Below are positions 35,809-45,351 of a stretch of DNA of 64,000 bases, one piece after another (position 1 is the first letter of the stretch; the number at the start of each line of letters is the position of its first letter). Where the stretch lies: contig NZ_JQMJ01000004.1 in the NCBI RefSeq assembly GCF_000744655.1, forward strand, positions 1,240,001-1,304,000. Reading direction: 5' to 3'. The position numbers were made by a program, and so were the translations under genes. This stretch comes from Streptacidiphilus rugosus AM-16. Lineage in GTDB: Bacteria; Actinomycetota; Actinomycetes; Streptomycetales; Streptomycetaceae. Under the pieces are notes generated by a model, which had not been told where the DNA came from, searched no databases, and saw only the letters and a list, made by a program, of their open reading frames with translations.

Positions 35809-37050
35809 TCAGTGCGCGACGGCCGCCGCGCCGTGTTCGTCGACGAGGGCGCCGGTGGTGAAGCGGTCCAGGCCGAAGGGCGCGGCCAGCGGATGCGGGC
35901 TGCCGGTGGCGATCGTGTGGGCGTAGACCCGGCCCGAGGCGGGCGTGGCCTTGAACCCGCCTGTGCCCCACCCGCAGTTGAGGTAGAGGCCCTCGACGGG
36001 CGTGGGCCCGATGATCGGCGAGGCGTCGGGCGTGACGTCCACGATGCCGCCCCAGGTTCGCAGCACGTGCGCCTGGGCGAAGATCGGGAACAGCTCCAGC
36101 GCCGCCGCCATCTGGTGCTCGATCAGGTGGATGGAGCCGCGCTGCCCGTAACCGTTGTAGGAGTCGACGCCGGCCCCCATCACCAGCTCGCCCTTGTGGG
36201 CCTGGCTGACGTAGACGTGGACGTGGTTGGACATCACCACGCACGGGTGCACCGGCTCGAGCAGTTCGGAGACCAGCGCCTGCAGCGGATGGCTCTGCAG
36301 CGGCAGCCGCAGGCCGAGCAGGTCGGCGAGCACGCTGGTGTGACCGGCGGCGGCGAGTCCGACCCGGCCCGCGGCGATGCGGCCGCGGGTCGTCTCCACG
36401 CCGACGACGGCGCCCGCGCCGTCCCTGACGAAGCCGGTGACCTCGCAGCCCTGGATCAGGTCGACGCCCATCGCGTCGGCCTGCCGGGCCAGCGCCCAGG
36501 CCACGTGGTCGTGTTTGGCGATCCCGCCGCGTCGTTGCAGGGTCGCGCCGAGCACCGGGTGGCGGACGTCCGGCGAGACGTCGACGATCGGGCAGAACTC
36601 CTTGACCTGGTCCGGCTCCAGCCATTCGGCGTCCACGCCGCCGAGCCGGTTGGCGTTCACGCGGCGGACGCCCTCCCGCACGTCCTGGAGAGTGTGCGCG
36701 AGGTTCAGCACGCCGCGCTGGCTGAAGAGGAAGTCGTAGTCGAGCTCCTGCGGCCACTGCTCCCAGAGCCCGAGCGCGTGCTCGTAGATCGCCGCGCTGG
36801 CCTCGCAGAGGTAGTTGGATCGGATGATCGTGGTGTTGCGCGCCATGTTGCCGCCCGCCAGCCAGCCGCGTTCGAGCACGGCGACGTTGCGCAGGCCGTG
36901 CTCGCGGGCGAGGTAGTAGGCGGTCGAGAGGCCGTGGCCGCCCCCGCCGACGATGACGACGTCGTAGGAGGGCTTCGGATCGGGGTTGCGCCAGAGCCAG
37001 TCGGGGTGTTCGGGCAACTGGGCAGCGGCGTCGGGGGGCTGGGAGGACAT
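35809..37050 (-). CDS. soxB: sarcosine oxidase beta subunit SoxB
   Basis: The 413-residue FAD/FMN subunit. It has the FAD-binding start [20 protein letters not shown], the flavin-attachment neighbourhood [18 protein letters not shown] with the conserved R-NTT-R-NY block, and the C-terminal [22 protein letters not shown] at 37050 follows AGGAG by 8 nt. First gene of the leftward soxBDAG operon. It shares its control region with the divergent GMC oxidoreductase, including the motif at 37117-37160. Confidence 0.95.
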   Translation of the reverse strand: MSSQPPDAAAQLPEHPDWLWRNPDPKPSYDVVIVGGGGHGLSTAYYLAREHGLRNVAVLERGWLAGGNMARNTTIIRSNYLCEASAAIYEHALGLWEQWPQELDYDFLFSQRGVLNLAHTLQDVREGVRRVNANRLGGVDAEWLEPDQVKEFCPIVDVSPDVRHPVLGATLQRRGGIAKHDHVAWALARQADAMGVDLIQGCEVTGFVRDGAGAVVGVETTRGRIAAGRVGLAAAGHTSVLADLLGLRLPLQSHPLQALVSELLEPVHPCVVMSNHVHVYVSQAHKGELVMGAGVDSYNGYGQRGSIHLIEHQMAAALELFPIFAQAHVLRTWGGIVDVTPDASPIIGPTPVEGLYLNCGWGTGGFKATPASGRVYAHTIATGSPHPLAAPFGLDRFTTGALVDEHGAAAVAH

Positions 37051-37116
37051 CACCGGACTCCTGGCGGCAGGCGGTCGGCATGGTGCGCGGCGCAGTGGTG
37101 CTGCGAACTCCTCGTG

Positions 37117-37160
37117 CTGTTTCAGACTACGCAATGGGTTGCGTAACCATCAACACTGCG
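37117..37160. promoter_or_regulatory. shared betaine-regulon motif, copy 1, with palindrome
   Basis: The 44-nt block begins CTGTTTCA, then after five bases CGCA, and continues TGCGT and CAACAC. It matches 29 of 44 positions with 48961-49004, including spacing. Inside it TACGCAATGGGTTGCGTA (37128-37145) is an inverted repeat with 7-bp arms. It lies between soxB and the GMC oxidoreductase. Confidence 0.7.
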
Positions 37161-37199
37161 TCGAACATTGACGTGTCGTCACTCCGTGGAGGAACCCCG

Positions 37200-38870
37200 A
37201 TGACCCTGCGTCGGTACGACTTCGTCATCGTCGGCGGCGGATCGGCGGGCTGCGCGCTCGCCGCCCGGCTGAGCGCCGACCCGGCCCACCGCGTCCTGGT
37301 CCTGGAGGCGGGGCGTCCCGACTCGCTGTGGGACGTCTTCATCCACATGCCGGCCGCGCTGACCTTTCCGATCGGCAGCCGCTTCTACGACTGGCAGTAC
37401 CGGTCCGAGCCCGAGCCGCACATGAACGGCCGGCGGATCTACCACGCCCGGGGCAAGGTCCTGGGCGGCTCCAGCAGCATCAACGGCATGATCTTCCAGC
37501 GCGGCAACCCGCTGGACTACGAGCGCTGGGCGGCCGATCCGGGCATGGAGAGCTGGGACTACGCCCACTGCCTGCCCTACTTCAAACGGATGGAGAACTG
37601 CCTCGCGGACCAGGAGGAGGAGAAGACCGGCTTCCGCGGTCACCGCGGCCCGCTGGTGCTGGAACGCGGCCCGGCCAGCAGTCCCCTGTTCGCGGCCTTC
37701 TTCGAGGCCGTTCAGCAGGCCGGCTATCCGCTGACGGACGACGTCAACGGCTTCCGCCAGGAGGGCTTCGCCCCCTTCGACCGCAATCTGCACCGGGGCC
37801 GCAGGCTCAGCGCGGCCCGCGCCTACCTGCACCCGGTGCTCGGTCGGCCCAACCTGGAGGTGCGGACCAGGTCCCTGGTGCACCGGGTCCTCTTCGAGGG
37901 GAAGCGGGCGGTCGGCGTCGAGTACTCCCCGACCCGCGGCGGCGCGGTCCAGGAGGTCCGCGCGGGCACGGTGATCCTGTGCGGCGGCGCGATCAACTCC
38001 CCACAGCTGCTGCAGCTCTCCGGGATCGGCGACCCGAAGCTCACGGCGGGCCTCGGGATCGAGCCGGTGCACGCCCTGCCGGGCGTCGGCGAGAACCTCC
38101 AGGACCATCTGGAGGTCTACGTCCAGCACGCCTGCACCCAGCCGGTCTCGGTGCAGCCGCAGCTGAAGATGTGGCGGCGGCCCTTCATCGGGGCCCGCTG
38201 GCTGTTCCTGCGGGAGGGCCCGGGCGCGACCAACCACTTCGAGGGCGGCGGCTTCGTGCGCAGCAACGAGGAGGTGGCCTACCCCAACCTGATGTTCCAC
38301 TTCCTGCCGATCGCGGTCCGCTACGACGGTTCGGCACCGGCCGGCGGCCACGGTTACCAGGTGCACATCGGGCCGATGTACTCCGACGCCCGCGGCTCGG
38401 TGCGGATCACCTCCAAGGATCCGAGGGTCAAGCCCCAACTGCGCTTCAACTACCTCTCCACCGAACAGGACCGGCGCGAATGGGTGGAGGCGATCCGGGT
38501 CACCCGGCGGATCCTCGGCCAGCCGGCCTTCGCGCCGTTCAGCGGTGGCGAGATCTCCCCCGGCCCGGAGGTCGAGACCGACGAGCAGATCCTCGGCTGG
38601 GTCGCCCGCGACGGGGAGACGGCCCTGCACCCCTCGTGCACGGCCCGGATGGGCACGGACGAGATGTCGGTGGTCGACCCCACCACGATGGGCGTGCACG
38701 GCGTCGAGGGCCTCCACGTGGTGGACGCCTCGGCGATGCGCTACGTCACGAACGGCAACATCTACGCGCCGGTGATGATGCTGGCCGAGAAGGCGGCCGA
38801 TCTCATCCTGGGCGACACCCCGCTGGCTCCGGAGGACGTACCGTTCTACCGACATAATGGTGCGTCATGA
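37200..38870 (+). CDS. betA: GMC-family choline dehydrogenase-like oxidoreductase
   Basis: A 556-residue flavoenzyme that probably oxidises choline to betaine aldehyde. FAD site [20 protein letters not shown] at the N-terminus; GMC signature 1 in [20 protein letters not shown] (about residues 84-103); signature 2 in [19 protein letters not shown]-terminal [17 protein letters not shown] and [20 protein letters not shown] with the catalytic histidine and asparagine. ATG 37200 follows GGAGG by 7 nt. Adjacent to soxBDAG and upstream of an IclR gene. Substrate is inferred from sequence class and context; betaine aldehyde dehydrogenase is not in the window. Confidence 0.87.
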   Translation: MTLRRYDFVIVGGGSAGCALAARLSADPAHRVLVLEAGRPDSLWDVFIHMPAALTFPIGSRFYDWQYRSEPEPHMNGRRIYHARGKVLGGSSSINGMIFQRGNPLDYERWAADPGMESWDYAHCLPYFKRMENCLADQEEEKTGFRGHRGPLVLERGPASSPLFAAFFEAVQQAGYPLTDDVNGFRQEGFAPFDRNLHRGRRLSAARAYLHPVLGRPNLEVRTRSLVHRVLFEGKRAVGVEYSPTRGGAVQEVRAGTVILCGGAINSPQLLQLSGIGDPKLTAGLGIEPVHALPGVGENLQDHLEVYVQHACTQPVSVQPQLKMWRRPFIGARWLFLREGPGATNHFEGGGFVRSNEEVAYPNLMFHFLPIAVRYDGSAPAGGHGYQVHIGPMYSDARGSVRITSKDPRVKPQLRFNYLSTEQDRREWVEAIRVTRRILGQPAFAPFSGGEISPGPEVETDEQILGWVARDGETALHPSCTARMGTDEMSVVDPTTMGVHGVEGLHVVDASAMRYVTNGNIYAPVMMLAEKAADLILGDTPLAPEDVPFYRHNGAS

Positions 38871-39020
38871 GCTCGGTGGCACGCTGAGCGAAGCGCGGTG
38901 GGACGCTGAGCGGCGGGTCGAGGCGCAGCGCAGGCGGGAGGGCGGCGCGGTGAGGAACGAACGGAGCCGGCATCCCGCCGGAGCGAAGCCGAGACGAAGC
39001 GCGGTGGCACGCTCATGAGC
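38867..39020 (+). repeat. dispersed intergenic element, copy B (between betA and iclR)
   Basis: 148 nt between two ATGAGC sequences: the first overlaps the betA stop (ATGA), the second is the start of iclR. The core 38916-39003 matches copy A (7663-7773, opposite strand) at roughly four of five positions. The left part carries two extra repeats of gcgcggtgg(g/c)acgct type that also occur at the right end. Confidence 0.8.
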
Positions 39021-39809
39021 AACGGTGAGTCCCCGGTCCAGTCGGTCGACCGGGCCGTGACGATACTCGAACTCCTGGCTCGCACCGGCGAGTCGGGAGT
39101 CACCGAGATCGCCGCCGAACTGGGCGTGCACAAGTCGACCGCCTTCCGGCTCGCCGCCGCGCTGGAGCTGCGCGGGCTGCTGGAGCAGTCCGGCGAGCGC
39201 GGCAAGTACCGCCTCGGGTTGGGGCTGGTCCGGCTCGCGGGAGCGGCGACGGTCCGGCTGGACCTCTCCCAGCAGAGCCGCCCGGTCTGCGAACGGCTGG
39301 CCGCGGAGCTCGGCGAGACCATCAACGTCGCGGTGCTGGACCGCGACGCGGCGGTCAACATCGACCAGGTGCTCGGCCCCTCGGCGCTCACCACCCACAA
39401 CTGGGTCGGCCAGCGGACCCCGCTGCACGCGACGTCCAGCGGCAAGGTGCTGCTCGCCCACCTCGCCCCCGCCCTGCTCGACGAGGCGCTGGCCGCGCCC
39501 CTGGCCCGCTACACCGACCGCACCCTGACCGACCCCGCCGCCCTGCGCGCCCAACTGGAGTCCGTCCGCCAGGACGGCTTCGCCAGCACCGTCGAGGAGC
39601 TGGAGCCGGGCCTGAACGCGGTGGCCGCCCCGCTGCTCGCCTACCACGGCCAGGTCGTCGGCGCGCTCAGCGCCTCCGGCCCCTCCTTCCGCCTCACCCG
39701 CGCCCGCCTCCGCACCACGGCCACCGCCGTCTGCGCCGCCGCCACGGAGATCTCCGCCCGCCTCGGCCACCCACCCACCCGCCCCACCGGCGGCCGCCGG
39801 GCGGGCTAG
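39015..39809 (+). CDS. IclR-family transcriptional regulator
   Basis: A 264-residue regulator: N-terminal winged helix (QSVDRAVTILELLARTGESG, VTEIAAELGVHKSTAFRLAA about residues 10-50, GLLEQSGERGKYRLGLGLVRL) and a C-terminal IclR effector domain (TINVAVLDRDAAVNIDQVLG, GQRTPLHATSSGKVLLAHLAP with the conserved T-H-S-GK, LNAVAAPLLAYHGQVVGALSASGP). It directly follows the choline-dehydrogenase-like gene apart from the dispersed element. It is the only regulator inside the betaine genes, so it is the best candidate to bind the CTGTyTCA motif. Confidence 0.9.
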   Translation: MSNGESPVQSVDRAVTILELLARTGESGVTEIAAELGVHKSTAFRLAAALELRGLLEQSGERGKYRLGLGLVRLAGAATVRLDLSQQSRPVCERLAAELGETINVAVLDRDAAVNIDQVLGPSALTTHNWVGQRTPLHATSSGKVLLAHLAPALLDEALAAPLARYTDRTLTDPAALRAQLESVRQDGFASTVEELEPGLNAVAAPLLAYHGQVVGALSASGPSFRLTRARLRTTATAVCAAATEISARLGHPPTRPTGGRRAG

Positions 39810-39840
39810 CCTCGGGGAGACACCACTGGGGGAGGCTGTT

Positions 39841-40284
39841 GTGAGTCCGAGTCCGCGCGAGGTGTTTCTCCGGCTTGTCCATGGGGTCGCCGAAGGGAAC
39901 TGGGCGGAACTGCCCGAGCTGTACGGCGAGGTGACCGACGTCCGGCACCCGATGGCGATGCCGGAGTCCGAGCCGCTGACCGGTCGACGTGTGCTCGCCG
40001 AGCACTTCACGGCGCCGCCGGGCGCCGCGGAGTCGTCGCCCAGAAGGCGTGTCGTCGACGTCGTGGTTCACGAAACGGCCGATCCCGAGGTGATCGTCGC
40101 CGAGTTCGCGTACGAGTTCACCGGGCCGGACCGCGCCCCGGCCAAGGTGCCCTGCGTCTTCGTGATGCGCGTCCGAGAGGGTCGCATCATCGAGTCACGC
40201 GACTACATCGACCCGATCCGCACCTACACGGCCCGCGGAGACCTCGACCTCCTCCTCGCGGCGCTGCACGGGCGTGCTTCCTGA
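39841..40284 (+). CDS. NTF2-like/SnoaL-type protein
   Basis: A 147-residue cone-fold protein from a GTG start with GGGGGAGG upstream. It has SPREVFLRLVHGVAEGNWAE, RHPMAMPESEPLTGRRVLAEHF and a closing VFVMRVREGRIIESRDYID, the NTF2-like pattern. Members are isomerases, hydrolases or binding proteins. Role unknown. Confidence 0.78.
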   Translation: MSPSPREVFLRLVHGVAEGNWAELPELYGEVTDVRHPMAMPESEPLTGRRVLAEHFTAPPGAAESSPRRRVVDVVVHETADPEVIVAEFAYEFTGPDRAPAKVPCVFVMRVREGRIIESRDYIDPIRTYTARGDLDLLLAALHGRAS

Positions 40285-40503
40285 GCGGACGAGGTCAGGC
40301 GAACCCTTCGGCTCCACGCCCTCGACGGCACCCCGTGGCCGGCTGCTGTGGCACGAACGATCAGCGCACCCTCGCGCACGGGCGCCGGCCGGCGAGGCCG
40401 GCTGGGATCGCTCCGGCCTCACGGAGCCCGCTGCTTCGACCGAATCCCCCGACAAGCCGTCGCCTCCGACAGGCGGCGGCCTCCGGCCGACCAGGAGGCC
40501 CGC

Positions 40504-41178
40504 GTGCCCGAGCAGCCGAACCACCGGACCGCCGAGGACTACTGGGACACCTTCTGGCCGAAGGCCGGGGAGGACAGCGGCGGCGTGCCGGCCGCCGACA
40601 GGATGCACTGGACGCAGTATCCCTTCCACGGCCCCGGCGCCGAGTTCCTCGCCGAGCCGAAGACGGCGCTGGAGATCGGCTCCGCAAGCTGCGTCGCCGG
40701 GGTCGCCCTCGCGCGGACCGGCGTGGACGTGACCTGCGTGGACTTCTCGCCGCACCAGATGGAGCGGGCGCGCAGGTGGTGGAGCGACGAGCCGAACGTG
40801 ACGCTCGTCGAGGAGGACGTGCTCGACTACCTCGCGCGCACCGCGCTCCGATGGGACTGCGTCTTTTCCGACTGGGGCGCCGCGTGGTTCATCGACCCCG
40901 ACGTGCTGCTCCCGCTCGTCCTGCCGCGGCTCACCCCTGGCGGCCGGTTCGCCTTCTCCTGCGTCGAGCCGCTGGCACCGTGCTTCGGGCCCCAGATCGT
41001 GTACGGCAACGGCTATCGGGGTGAGGCCCTCGCCATCGTCCGATGGATGCTCAGCAACGAGCAGTGGACGGAGGCGCTGGAGCGGCACGGCTTCGCCGAC
41101 ATCGAGGTGATCACCCTGCCGGGGACGCGGCCGGGTTGGGTCGGCACCACCCTGGGCACCGCCTTCGCCCCCCGCTGA
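40504..41178 (+). CDS. class I SAM-dependent methyltransferase
   Basis: A 224-residue methyltransferase from GTG 40504 (AGGAGG upstream). It starts PEQPNHRTAEDYWDTFWPKA; motif I reads ALEIGSASCVAGVALAR, followed by DVTCVDFSPHQMERARRWW. The glycine triad of motif I is unusual (GSASC instead of GxGxG), but the VDFS acidic loop is intact. Substrate unknown. Confidence 0.8.
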   Translation: MPEQPNHRTAEDYWDTFWPKAGEDSGGVPAADRMHWTQYPFHGPGAEFLAEPKTALEIGSASCVAGVALARTGVDVTCVDFSPHQMERARRWWSDEPNVTLVEEDVLDYLARTALRWDCVFSDWGAAWFIDPDVLLPLVLPRLTPGGRFAFSCVEPLAPCFGPQIVYGNGYRGEALAIVRWMLSNEQWTEALERHGFADIEVITLPGTRPGWVGTTLGTAFAPR

Positions 41179-41285
41179 CGCTCACGGGACCCCCTTGTCC
41201 GCTTCGACGGCCTGCTCAGGCATACTGCCGGTCGGCCGCTGCGGGGACCTCTCACGCACCGGTAGTGTCCACGAACGGGGGAGTC

Positions 41286-41846
41286 ATGCGAGACCGCAGT
41301 AAGCAGAGAGCCGGCACGATGGTGAGCGCACTGGCCGTGCTCACCGTCCTCGCGGCCTGCACCGGACCGAGCGACGCGCAGAGCGGCACGCCGGGCGACG
41401 CACCCGTCTACGCTCCCGCCGGCGCTCCGGCCGGCGCGCAAGGTGGACCTGGCGGCGGATCGGACCCGGTGATCGACAAGGTGTCAGGAGCGCTGGCCGC
41501 CAGCCGCCATGTCCCGGTCCGGACGGTACAGGGCAGCAGGCCCCACCTGGTGAGCGAGTGCCATCCCGTTACCAAGCAGGTCAGGCGGACGACCGGCAGC
41601 GGCAAGCGCCGGACCACCACCTCCACCACCGTGCGAACCACCGAGTGCATCAGCGTCCAGCACGGGACCGAGACCTACCGCAAGGTCGTCTCCGTCGAGC
41701 GCTGGTGCGTCGAACTCGACAACGTGGACGGCCACACCGACCAGGACCACCGCTGGTACCAGGTCACCCCCGCCGACTACCAGCAGGCACTGGGCCGCAG
41801 CCCCGGCACCCCGCTCACCCTCCGGCCCACCAGCGACGGTTGCTGA
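41286..41846 (+). CDS. putative lipoprotein
   Basis: A 186-residue protein with a lipoprotein signal: basic MRDRSKQRAG, hydrophobic core, lipobox VLAAC (Cys about residue 24). A Gly/Ala/Pro-rich spacer and a domain with four further cysteines (VSECHP, RTTECIS, ERWCVEL and the C-terminal DGC) follow. The product would be diacylglycerated by Lgt and exposed outside the membrane. GGGGGAG precedes the ATG. Family not recognised. Confidence 0.75.
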   Translation: MRDRSKQRAGTMVSALAVLTVLAACTGPSDAQSGTPGDAPVYAPAGAPAGAQGGPGGGSDPVIDKVSGALAASRHVPVRTVQGSRPHLVSECHPVTKQVRRTTGSGKRRTTTSTTVRTTECISVQHGTETYRKVVSVERWCVELDNVDGHTDQDHRWYQVTPADYQQALGRSPGTPLTLRPTSDGC

Positions 41847-41953
41847 GCCACAGCGCCCGGTCGTCGGCGTCCTGCACCAAGAATGGGCTGGGCCCGTTCT
41901 CGCCACGCTGATCTGGCCGCGGACAGCACCCGAAACCTTTCGTCGGGAACCTC

Positions 41954-43066
41954 TCAGTTGTCCGGCTGGAAGAATGCCAGCATTTTGCGGCTCGCTCCCG
42001 GCGACGACTTCAATTCGTGCATTCTTGCGCACTTCCGAGCGGCCTCGGCCGTGCGTGCGAACATCTCGGTCTCGTATTCCTTGACGGCGGCAGGAATGTC
42101 GTCCGCGTGCGCGGCCAGCGCCAGGGCGAGGAAGGCGCCGTCGAGAAGCGCCATGTTGGCGCCCTCGCCCGTCGGGGGCATCAGGTGGGCCGCGTCGCCG
42201 AGGAGGGTGACGTTCGGGGCCGAGGGCCAGGTCAGGCCGATGGGCAGGGAGGTGATCGAGCGCGGGACGACCATGTCGTCGCAGGCGGCGATGAGCGCGG
42301 CGAAGCGGGGGTGCCAGCCGGGGAGGAGTTCGATCAGGCGGGCGCGGGCGGCGGCGGGGTCGTCGAAGGGGATGCCGCTGGTGGCGAACCAGTCCGCGGG
42401 GGTGTTGAAGAAGCTGACGCCGATGCGGACGCGGCCGTCGCCGTTGCGCTGGGCCGCCAGGGAGAGGCCGTCGCCGAGTACCCAGTACGTGCCGCGGCCG
42501 ACCATCGCCGCGAGGTCGGGGTGGGTGCGGTCGATGTCGGGGATGCCGATCTCGACGACGTTGTGGCCGATGGGCGCCGGGCGGGCGTCGGTGAGCAGGG
42601 GGCGGACCCGGGACTGCGCGCCGTCCGCGCCGACCAGCAGGTCGTACCGCGCGCTGCCGCCGTCGGCGAAGCGCAGCACGCCGTCGCCGGCGGAGGTGAC
42701 GGCGTGACCCCAGCGGACCGTGCCCTCGGGGAGCGAGTCCAGCAGCAGGTCGCGCAGGTCGGCGCGGTCGACCTCGGGTCGCGTGAGCGGGGCGTCGTCG
42801 GGAGTGTCCTCCTGGAGCAGCAGGGTGCCGTCCGGTTCGAGCAGCCGCAGGTCCTGGCCCTCGCCGCGCGCGATCGCGAAGAACCGGTCGAGCAGACCCG
42901 CCTCGCGCAGCGCCCGCTGGCCGGAGTGGATGTCGAGCATGCCGCCCTGGCCGCGCGCGAATCGCGACGCCTCGCGCTCGTACACCACGGCGTCGATGCC
43001 GTGCACGTGGAGCACCCGGGCGAGCGTCAGGCCGCCGGGGCCCGCTCCCACGATGGCGATGGTCAT
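41954..43066 (-). CDS. FAD-dependent monooxygenase, TetX/PHBH type
   Basis: A 370-residue group A flavin monooxygenase: FAD site MTIAIVGAGPGGLTLARVLH, DG motif DLLVGADGAQSRVRPLL, and the second FAD motif VTLLGDAAHLMPPTGEGANM. The opening and the RxxGGMLDIHSGQ segment resemble TetX-like tetracycline-inactivating enzymes, but many TetX-like actinomycete enzymes act on other aromatics, so resistance is not claimed. The ATG at 43066 gives the family's length. Divergent from a TetR gene with a palindrome between. Confidence 0.86.
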   Translation of the reverse strand: MTIAIVGAGPGGLTLARVLHVHGIDAVVYEREASRFARGQGGMLDIHSGQRALREAGLLDRFFAIARGEGQDLRLLEPDGTLLLQEDTPDDAPLTRPEVDRADLRDLLLDSLPEGTVRWGHAVTSAGDGVLRFADGGSARYDLLVGADGAQSRVRPLLTDARPAPIGHNVVEIGIPDIDRTHPDLAAMVGRGTYWVLGDGLSLAAQRNGDGRVRIGVSFFNTPADWFATSGIPFDDPAAARARLIELLPGWHPRFAALIAACDDMVVPRSITSLPIGLTWPSAPNVTLLGDAAHLMPPTGEGANMALLDGAFLALALAAHADDIPAAVKEYETEMFARTAEAARKCARMHELKSSPGASRKMLAFFQPDN

Positions 43067-43092
43067 GACTGCCCTCGATTCACCGTATTGAT

Positions 43093-43107
43093 CGATACAC
43101 TGTATCG
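43093..43107. promoter_or_regulatory. TetR operator between monooxygenase and tetR
   Basis: CGATACA-C-TGTATCG is a perfect 15-bp dyad about 27 nt upstream of the monooxygenase start and 40 nt upstream of the TetR start. Position and symmetry suggest joint repression of both divergent genes. Confidence 0.7.
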
Positions 43108-43146
43108 CCGACCGGCACCGTATCACCCACGCGATAAGGTCGGCGC

Positions 43147-43827
43147 ATGGTGGTGTGGGAGAGGCCGGAGCCGCAGGAACGCCCGACGCCGGCCCCGCTG
43201 AGCCGTGACCGGATCGTGCGGGCCGCCATGGGGCTGGCCGACGCGGACGGCCTGGAGGCGGTGTCGCTGCGCAAGGTCGCCGCCGCGCTCGGCGTGGGGC
43301 CGATGCGGCTGTACGGCTACATCGACACCAAGGACGAGCTGCTCGACCTGATGGTCGACGCCGTCTACGCCGAGATCCGCCCCGAGGGCGACGACTGGCG
43401 CGCGGCGCTGCGCTCGGTCGCCGAGACCACCCGGGCGGCCGCCCACCGGCACGAGTGGTTCGCCGACCTGCTCGGCGGACGGGCGCAACTGGGGCCGAAC
43501 TCGCTGGCCGCCGGGGAGGCCGTGGCGTCCGCCATGGGCGGCGTCGAGCTGGACACCGTCGTGCCCGCGATCTCCGCGGTCAACGCCTACGTGATCGGCG
43601 CGGTGCGCCGGGAGGTCACCGAGCGGCGCACCGAACGGGCCACCGGGGTCGACCAGAAGCAGTACCAGGCCGCCTTCGGCCCCTACCTGCGGCGGGTCTT
43701 CGCCACCGGCCGGTTCCCCGCCGTGGCCAGGTTCGTCCACGACGGCCCGCACCTGGACGCCGACCAGACCTTCCGCGCCGGACTCGACTTCCTCCTCGAC
43801 GGCATCGCGGCCCGCCTCTCCGACTGA
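43147..43827 (+). CDS. TetR-family regulator with TetR_C_1 domain
   Basis: A 226-residue regulator. HTH: LSRDRIVRAAMGLADADGLE, VSLRKVAAALGVGPMRLYGYI and DTKDELLDLMVDAVY (about residues 18-75). The C-terminal domain (RHEWFADLLGGRAQLGPNSL, FVHDGPHLDADQTFRAGLDF) is the tetracycline-repressor-like type. It probably represses the divergent TetX-type gene and itself. Confidence 0.88.
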   Translation: MVVWERPEPQERPTPAPLSRDRIVRAAMGLADADGLEAVSLRKVAAALGVGPMRLYGYIDTKDELLDLMVDAVYAEIRPEGDDWRAALRSVAETTRAAAHRHEWFADLLGGRAQLGPNSLAAGEAVASAMGGVELDTVVPAISAVNAYVIGAVRREVTERRTERATGVDQKQYQAAFGPYLRRVFATGRFPAVARFVHDGPHLDADQTFRAGLDFLLDGIAARLSD

Positions 43828-44061
43828 CGCGCTGTGACGGCGCCCTGCCACACGGGTATCCCCACGGACCGACCGGAACACCCGGGCGCGGAATTCACAG
43901 AAATTCATTCGCGGCGCACGCCCGTCCCTATCGGCTCTGCTTTCGTCGGATGCCAGGGAAATATGCCGACGCCGAGCATTGACATGCCTGCCGGAAAAGA
44001 GGAGCGTAACCCCTGCGATCGGGGCATGGCCCCTGGACCGTCTTTACCGCTGGGGGGCGGC

Positions 44062-45351
44062 ATGAACATTTACGGGTGGGACACCGTCTGCGTTTTATCG
44101 GTCGACACGGCGAATGCTGCACTGAAACGGTCGGCCGCGCAGTTGGTCACCGAATTCAAGTACTCCGGACATTCTCTGTCGACGAATTTCGACCTGCACG
44201 GCCGGTTCGGCGCCTGGCAGATCGTGCCCGGCGGCTCGGGGAGTCTGCTGCGGCTCGCGCTCCCGTTCGCCGAGGGGGCCGTGGTGCCCGCCGCGGCGAG
44301 CGGCGTCGACCTGACCGGCTGCACCGCCGTCGTCGACATCGCCCTGGAGCTGCTGCCGACGCCCGTCAACGGCGGGAACCGGCTGGTGTTCTCGCTGCAC
44401 GGCGCGCAGGAGCAGGGCGCGGCCCCCACGCCGGGTGTGGTCACCCCGGTCCACCTCGACGGGCCGTCCGACACCCTCGCCAAACTCGGCGCCATCGGCC
44501 AGGGACTGGTGCTGAACGGCGTCGTCGCGGCGCTCGCCGCCAACGCCGCTGAGGTCTCGTTCGTCTTCGCCTCGCTCGACCCGCTCGGCGCGGACGCCGA
44601 CGCGTGGCTCGCGCCGGTGCGGTCGGCCTTCCTCTACCTGGAGACCGCCGGCGGACACGGCTGGCTGGCCGTGCTCAGCACCACCGACGCCCGCGACATC
44701 ACCGGGCTGCAACACACCGTCGACCCCGAGGTGCTGGGCGGCGGTCCCCAGGTGGCGCTGGCCGTCTCGCCCGACCTGTTCCTGCGGCACCTGATCGCGC
44801 CCGGCCTGCCGCAAGTCTTCGGCGGCGGCGCGGACCCCGGCTGCTTCGGCTTCGACCCGAACGCCCATCAGATCACCGCCGCCCACCCCTTCTCCACCCA
44901 GTCGGTGAAGGAGGGCGCGATCTGGTACACGCCCCGGGTCTCCCAGCTGCGCGTCGGCGTCGTCGGGAGCGCGCTCGCCGTCCAGGTCAGCGGTGACTGC
45001 GACCTCAAGGCGGGGATCTCCATGAACTGGTGGTCCACGAGCCAGCACCTCGTACGCTTCGACCCGGCCGGGCAGCGGCTGGTGGTCGACGGGGACCCGA
45101 ACGCCCGCTCCGGACACTCGGCGTCCATCCCCTGGTGGTTCTGGGCCGGCGGCCTGATCGTCGAGGGCATCACCCAGGCCGTGGTCGCGGTCATCGTGGA
45201 GAGCCTCTCGTCCGCGCTCAACAGCAGAATGGGCACGGTCGGCCTCGGCGCGCTGCCGGCGCGCAACGTCCGCTGGCTGGACGCGGCCGGCTCCACCGTC
45301 ACCGGTGCCGGACTCGACGGCTCGCTGATGCTGGGCGGCACGCTCGCCTGA
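44062..45351 (+). CDS. P47/TULIP-family protein, first of two tandem copies
   Basis: A 429-residue protein with the N-terminal P47 signature NIYGWDTVCVLSVDTANAAL (N-x-x-GWD-V then an N about 8 residues later) and the second conserved block FGAWQIVPGGSGSLLRLALP. C-terminal parts share the plan of the next gene: a hydrophobic amphipathic segment (WFWAGGLIVEGITQAVVAVI) and a final LDGSLMLGG. P47 and OrfX proteins are lipid-binding TULIP-fold proteins encoded next to botulinum-like toxins. No signal peptide. The upstream 230 nt are less GC-rich than the genome; a TTGACA lies at 43979-43984. ATG 44062 is chosen for the signature and a G-rich site. Confidence 0.75.
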   Translation: MNIYGWDTVCVLSVDTANAALKRSAAQLVTEFKYSGHSLSTNFDLHGRFGAWQIVPGGSGSLLRLALPFAEGAVVPAAASGVDLTGCTAVVDIALELLPTPVNGGNRLVFSLHGAQEQGAAPTPGVVTPVHLDGPSDTLAKLGAIGQGLVLNGVVAALAANAAEVSFVFASLDPLGADADAWLAPVRSAFLYLETAGGHGWLAVLSTTDARDITGLQHTVDPEVLGGGPQVALAVSPDLFLRHLIAPGLPQVFGGGADPGCFGFDPNAHQITAAHPFSTQSVKEGAIWYTPRVSQLRVGVVGSALAVQVSGDCDLKAGISMNWWSTSQHLVRFDPAGQRLVVDGDPNARSGHSASIPWWFWAGGLIVEGITQAVVAVIVESLSSALNSRMGTVGLGALPARNVRWLDAAGSTVTGAGLDGSLMLGGTLA

